A stretch of 5,086 nucleotides of DNA, taken from assembly GCA_021798135.1 (NCBI GenBank), contig JAJZYI010000256.1, positions 1-5,086 on the forward strand. Reading direction: 5' to 3'. The translations under genes were made by a program, and so were the position numbers. The stretch comes from Actinomycetes bacterium. Its GTDB lineage: Bacteria; Actinomycetota; Acidimicrobiia; Acidimicrobiales; UBA8190. Numbering within the stretch: position 1 is the first letter of the stretch; every line of letters begins with the position of its first letter. Under the pieces are notes generated by a model, which had not been told where the DNA came from, searched no databases, and saw nothing but the letters and a program-made list of their open reading frames with translations. Positions 1-5,086 of this stretch are shown here, one piece after another.

Positions 1-303
1 CGGGACGGGCCCGTGCCGCTGGCCGAGGCCCTGGGCGCCGTGGCGAGCCGGCTGGGCCTGGGCCGGGGTGACGTGGTGGCCACCGTGTTCGCGCGGTGGC
101 CGGAGCTGGTGGGCCCGGCGCTGGCCGCGCACACCCGTCCGCTGCGCCTGGCGAACGGGACGCTCCAGCTGGCGGTCGACCACCCGGCGTGGGCAACGGA
201 GGTCCGCCGCATGGGGCCGCACCTGCTGCGGGTCCTGGCCGACGCGTGCGGTCCCGAGCAGGCCCCGCAGCGCCTGGAGGTCCAGGTCAGGAACCCTTCC
301 TGA
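1..303 (+). CDS. dciA: DciA-type helicase loader (DUF721), 5' end probably outside window
   Basis: Proteins of the DciA/DUF721 family interact with the replicative helicase DnaB and help load it onto DNA; they are the common loader in bacteria lacking DnaC/DnaI. The visible C-terminal ~100 residues carry the family pattern: an amphipathic start (LAEALGAVASRLGL), then ARWPELVGPALAAHTRP, then a short beta segment LRLANGTLQLAV, and AWATEVRRM followed by a Leu-rich helix (HLLRVLADACG) and a final strand LEVQVRNPS. The conserved W in RWPELVG and the WATE segment are the strongest markers. A GTG at 13-15 would give 96 aa, but the frame is open upstream to base 1 (reading RDGP) and I see no good ribosome binding site before that GTG, so the true start may lie outside. 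Position directly before gyrB is typical of Actinomycetota. The family call is firm; the start is not. Confidence 0.85.
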   Translation, partial: RDGPVPLAEALGAVASRLGLGRGDVVATVFARWPELVGPALAAHTRPLRLANGTLQLAVDHPAWATEVRRMGPHLLRVLADACGPEQAPQRLEVQVRNPS

Positions 304-310
304 CCAGCGT

Positions 311-348
311 CGGCGGCGCCCGCCGGACCGCCGGGCCGGGGCCCGGCG
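311..348. repeat. Two adjacent GC-rich inverted repeats between dciA and the gyrB promoter
   Basis: The first hairpin pairs 311-316 (CGGCGG) with 320-325 (CCGCCG) around a 3-nt loop. The second is a perfect 9-bp inverted repeat, 329-337 (CGCCGGGCC) with 340-348 (GGCCCGGCG), separated by only 2 nt, so in RNA it would be an 8-bp stem with a 4-nt loop. No T-run follows, so this is not a classical intrinsic terminator for dciA. The second repeat covers the place where the -35 element of the gyrB promoter would fall, so it could instead be a protein-binding palindrome or simply structured GC-rich DNA. The repeats are seen directly; any role is inferred. Confidence 0.45.
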
Positions 349-349
349 C

Positions 350-366
350 TGGTACAATCACGGGCG
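350..366 (+). promoter_or_regulatory. Probable gyrB(A) promoter: extended -10 element
   Basis: TACAAT at 353-358 matches the sigma70/SigA -10 consensus (TANNNT) and is preceded by TGG at 350-352, giving an extended -10 (TGN). It stands out as the least GC-rich stretch of the spacer. No TTGACA-like -35 is present 16-18 bp upstream (that region is CGCCGGGC), so recognition would rest on the extended -10. Transcription would start near 364-367, giving a leader of about 85 nt. It probably serves gyrB and gyrA together, since I see no promoter-like element between the two genes. Confidence 0.6.
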
Positions 367-369
367 TAG

Positions 370-416
370 GCACCTCGCGGCGGCGGGTCGGCTCCCGATC
401 GGCGCGCGGCAGGTGC
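370..416 (+). promoter_or_regulatory. Foldable 5' leader of gyrB mRNA
   Basis: If transcription begins near 365, the leader can form a closed structure. The outer stem pairs 370-375 (GCACCT) with 411-416 (AGGTGC), 6 bp perfect. It can continue with 376-379 (CGCG) against 405-408 (CGCG) after a 2-nt bulge. An inner hairpin pairs 386-391 (GGTCGG) with 395-400 (CCGATC), including one G-U. The structure ends 21 nt before the ribosome binding site, so it would not itself hide the start site. It matches no riboswitch that I recognise. In such GC-rich DNA some of this pairing is expected by chance. Confidence 0.25.
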
Positions 417-437
417 TGTCCCCGGAACCCGGAATTC

Positions 438-444
438 GAAAGGG
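438..444 (+). promoter_or_regulatory. Ribosome binding site that fixes the gyrB start at GTG 452
   Basis: GAAAGGG, a good Shine-Dalgarno match, ends 7 nt before the GTG at 452. It decides between in-frame GTG candidates: 413 (only weakly purine-rich sequence before it), 452 (correct spacing) and 464 (spacing of 19 nt, too long). Confidence 0.7.
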
Positions 445-451
445 CGCGCTC

Positions 452-2404
<1,953 letters not shown>

Positions 2405-2407
2405 CGG

Positions 2408-2457
2408 GCCCGGCCGGACCCGGCGCGCCGCCCGCCCGGGCGCCGCCGGTGCCGGGC
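2408..2457. repeat. Nested inverted repeats in the gyrB-gyrA spacer
   Basis: An outer 7-bp perfect pair, 2408-2414 (GCCCGGC) with 2451-2457 (GCCGGGC), encloses a 6-bp pair, 2421-2426 (CGGCGC) with 2440-2445 (GCGCCG), around a 13-nt loop. The element begins 3 nt after the gyrB stop and ends 16 nt before the gyrA Shine-Dalgarno. There is no following T-run, so I do not call a terminator. If transcribed, the hairpin could protect the gyrB 3' end or tune gyrA translation, but that is inference. No promoter-like TANNNT element is visible in 2405-2490, which favours co-transcription. Confidence 0.35.
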
Positions 2458-2490
2458 TCGCCGCACGCGACACGAAGGGAACCGCAGCAC

Positions 2491-4974
<2,484 letters not shown>

Positions 4975-5086
4975 GCCACGCGACGCGTGACGCCGGCGAC
5001 CGCGCCGCAGCCCCTCCCGGGACCCGCGCGGCGCGCGGGAGGCGGCCGGCGGAGGCTCGCGGTCGCGGCCCGGGGGCCAGGACCGC
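4975..5086. repeat. gyrA downstream spacer with nested inverted repeats; no firm gene
   Basis: A 9-bp perfect inverted repeat, 4996-5004 (GCGACCGCG) with 5058-5066 (CGCGGTCGC), encloses two competing stems: 5013-5018 (CCTCCC) with 5037-5042 (GGGAGG), and 5023-5029 (CCCGCGC) with 5033-5039 (GCGCGGG). The two inner stems share 5037-5039 and cannot fully coexist. A tandem TCGCGG pair lies at 5057-5068. No T-tract follows, so this could at most be a U-less terminator of the gyr operon, or an RNA 3' structure. A GTG at 4987 opens a frame running off the window edge (beginning VTPATAPQPLPG), but it lacks a Shine-Dalgarno, so I do not call a gene. Confidence 0.35.

Noticed and set aside
311..348. 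Intrinsic terminator for dciA
   Set aside because: The stems are strong but no U-tract follows; the next bases are the -10 element of the gyrB promoter.
68..451. Upstream extension of gyrB to ATG 68 (778 aa)
   Set aside because: It would overlap dciA and contain the promoter, its residues are Arg/Trp-rich nonsense, and GTG 452 with GAAAGGG fits the family start.

Overview
The window is a chromosomal housekeeping segment, all on the + strand: the 3' end of a dciA-type (DUF721) replicative helicase loader gene, then complete gyrB and gyrA, the two DNA gyrase subunits. The DNA is extremely GC-rich with G/C-loaded third codon positions. The gene order (dciA-gyrB-gyrA, usually preceded by dnaA-dnaN-recF near oriC) and the protein signatures (GyrB ending in a KDVRFLDI tail, a short ~650-aa GyrB without the proteobacterial insertion) point to a high-GC Actinomycetota. 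Acidimicrobiia-like is my best guess at class, held weakly.

Layout: 1-303 is the dciA 3' part, whose reading frame is open to the window edge. 304-451 is a 148-nt spacer with two compact GC-rich inverted repeats, an extended -10 element (TGGTACAAT), a foldable leader and a good Shine-Dalgarno for a GTG-started gyrB. 452-2404 is gyrB (650 aa). 2405-2490 is an 86-nt GC-rich spacer with nested inverted repeats and the gyrA Shine-Dalgarno, with no promoter that I can see. 2491-4974 is gyrA (827 aa). 4975-5086 is the start of the downstream spacer, rich in inverted repeats, with no convincing gene before the window ends.

The genes belong to chromosome replication and topology. DciA helps bring the DnaB helicase to DNA, and GyrA2GyrB2 gyrase removes positive supercoils ahead of forks and introduces negative ones. 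gyrB and gyrA are probably co-transcribed from the promoter before gyrB.

I found no mobile element, CRISPR, RNA gene or novel system here. The points worth a second look are small: a natural Asn in GyrB where E. coli D426 sits (the D-to-N change there gives quinolone resistance), a one-residue-longer loop and lost Ser next to the GyrA active site, two non-canonical GyrA-boxes, and inverted repeats around the gyrB promoter and after gyrA. The many very long antisense ORFs are artefacts of GC-rich codon use.
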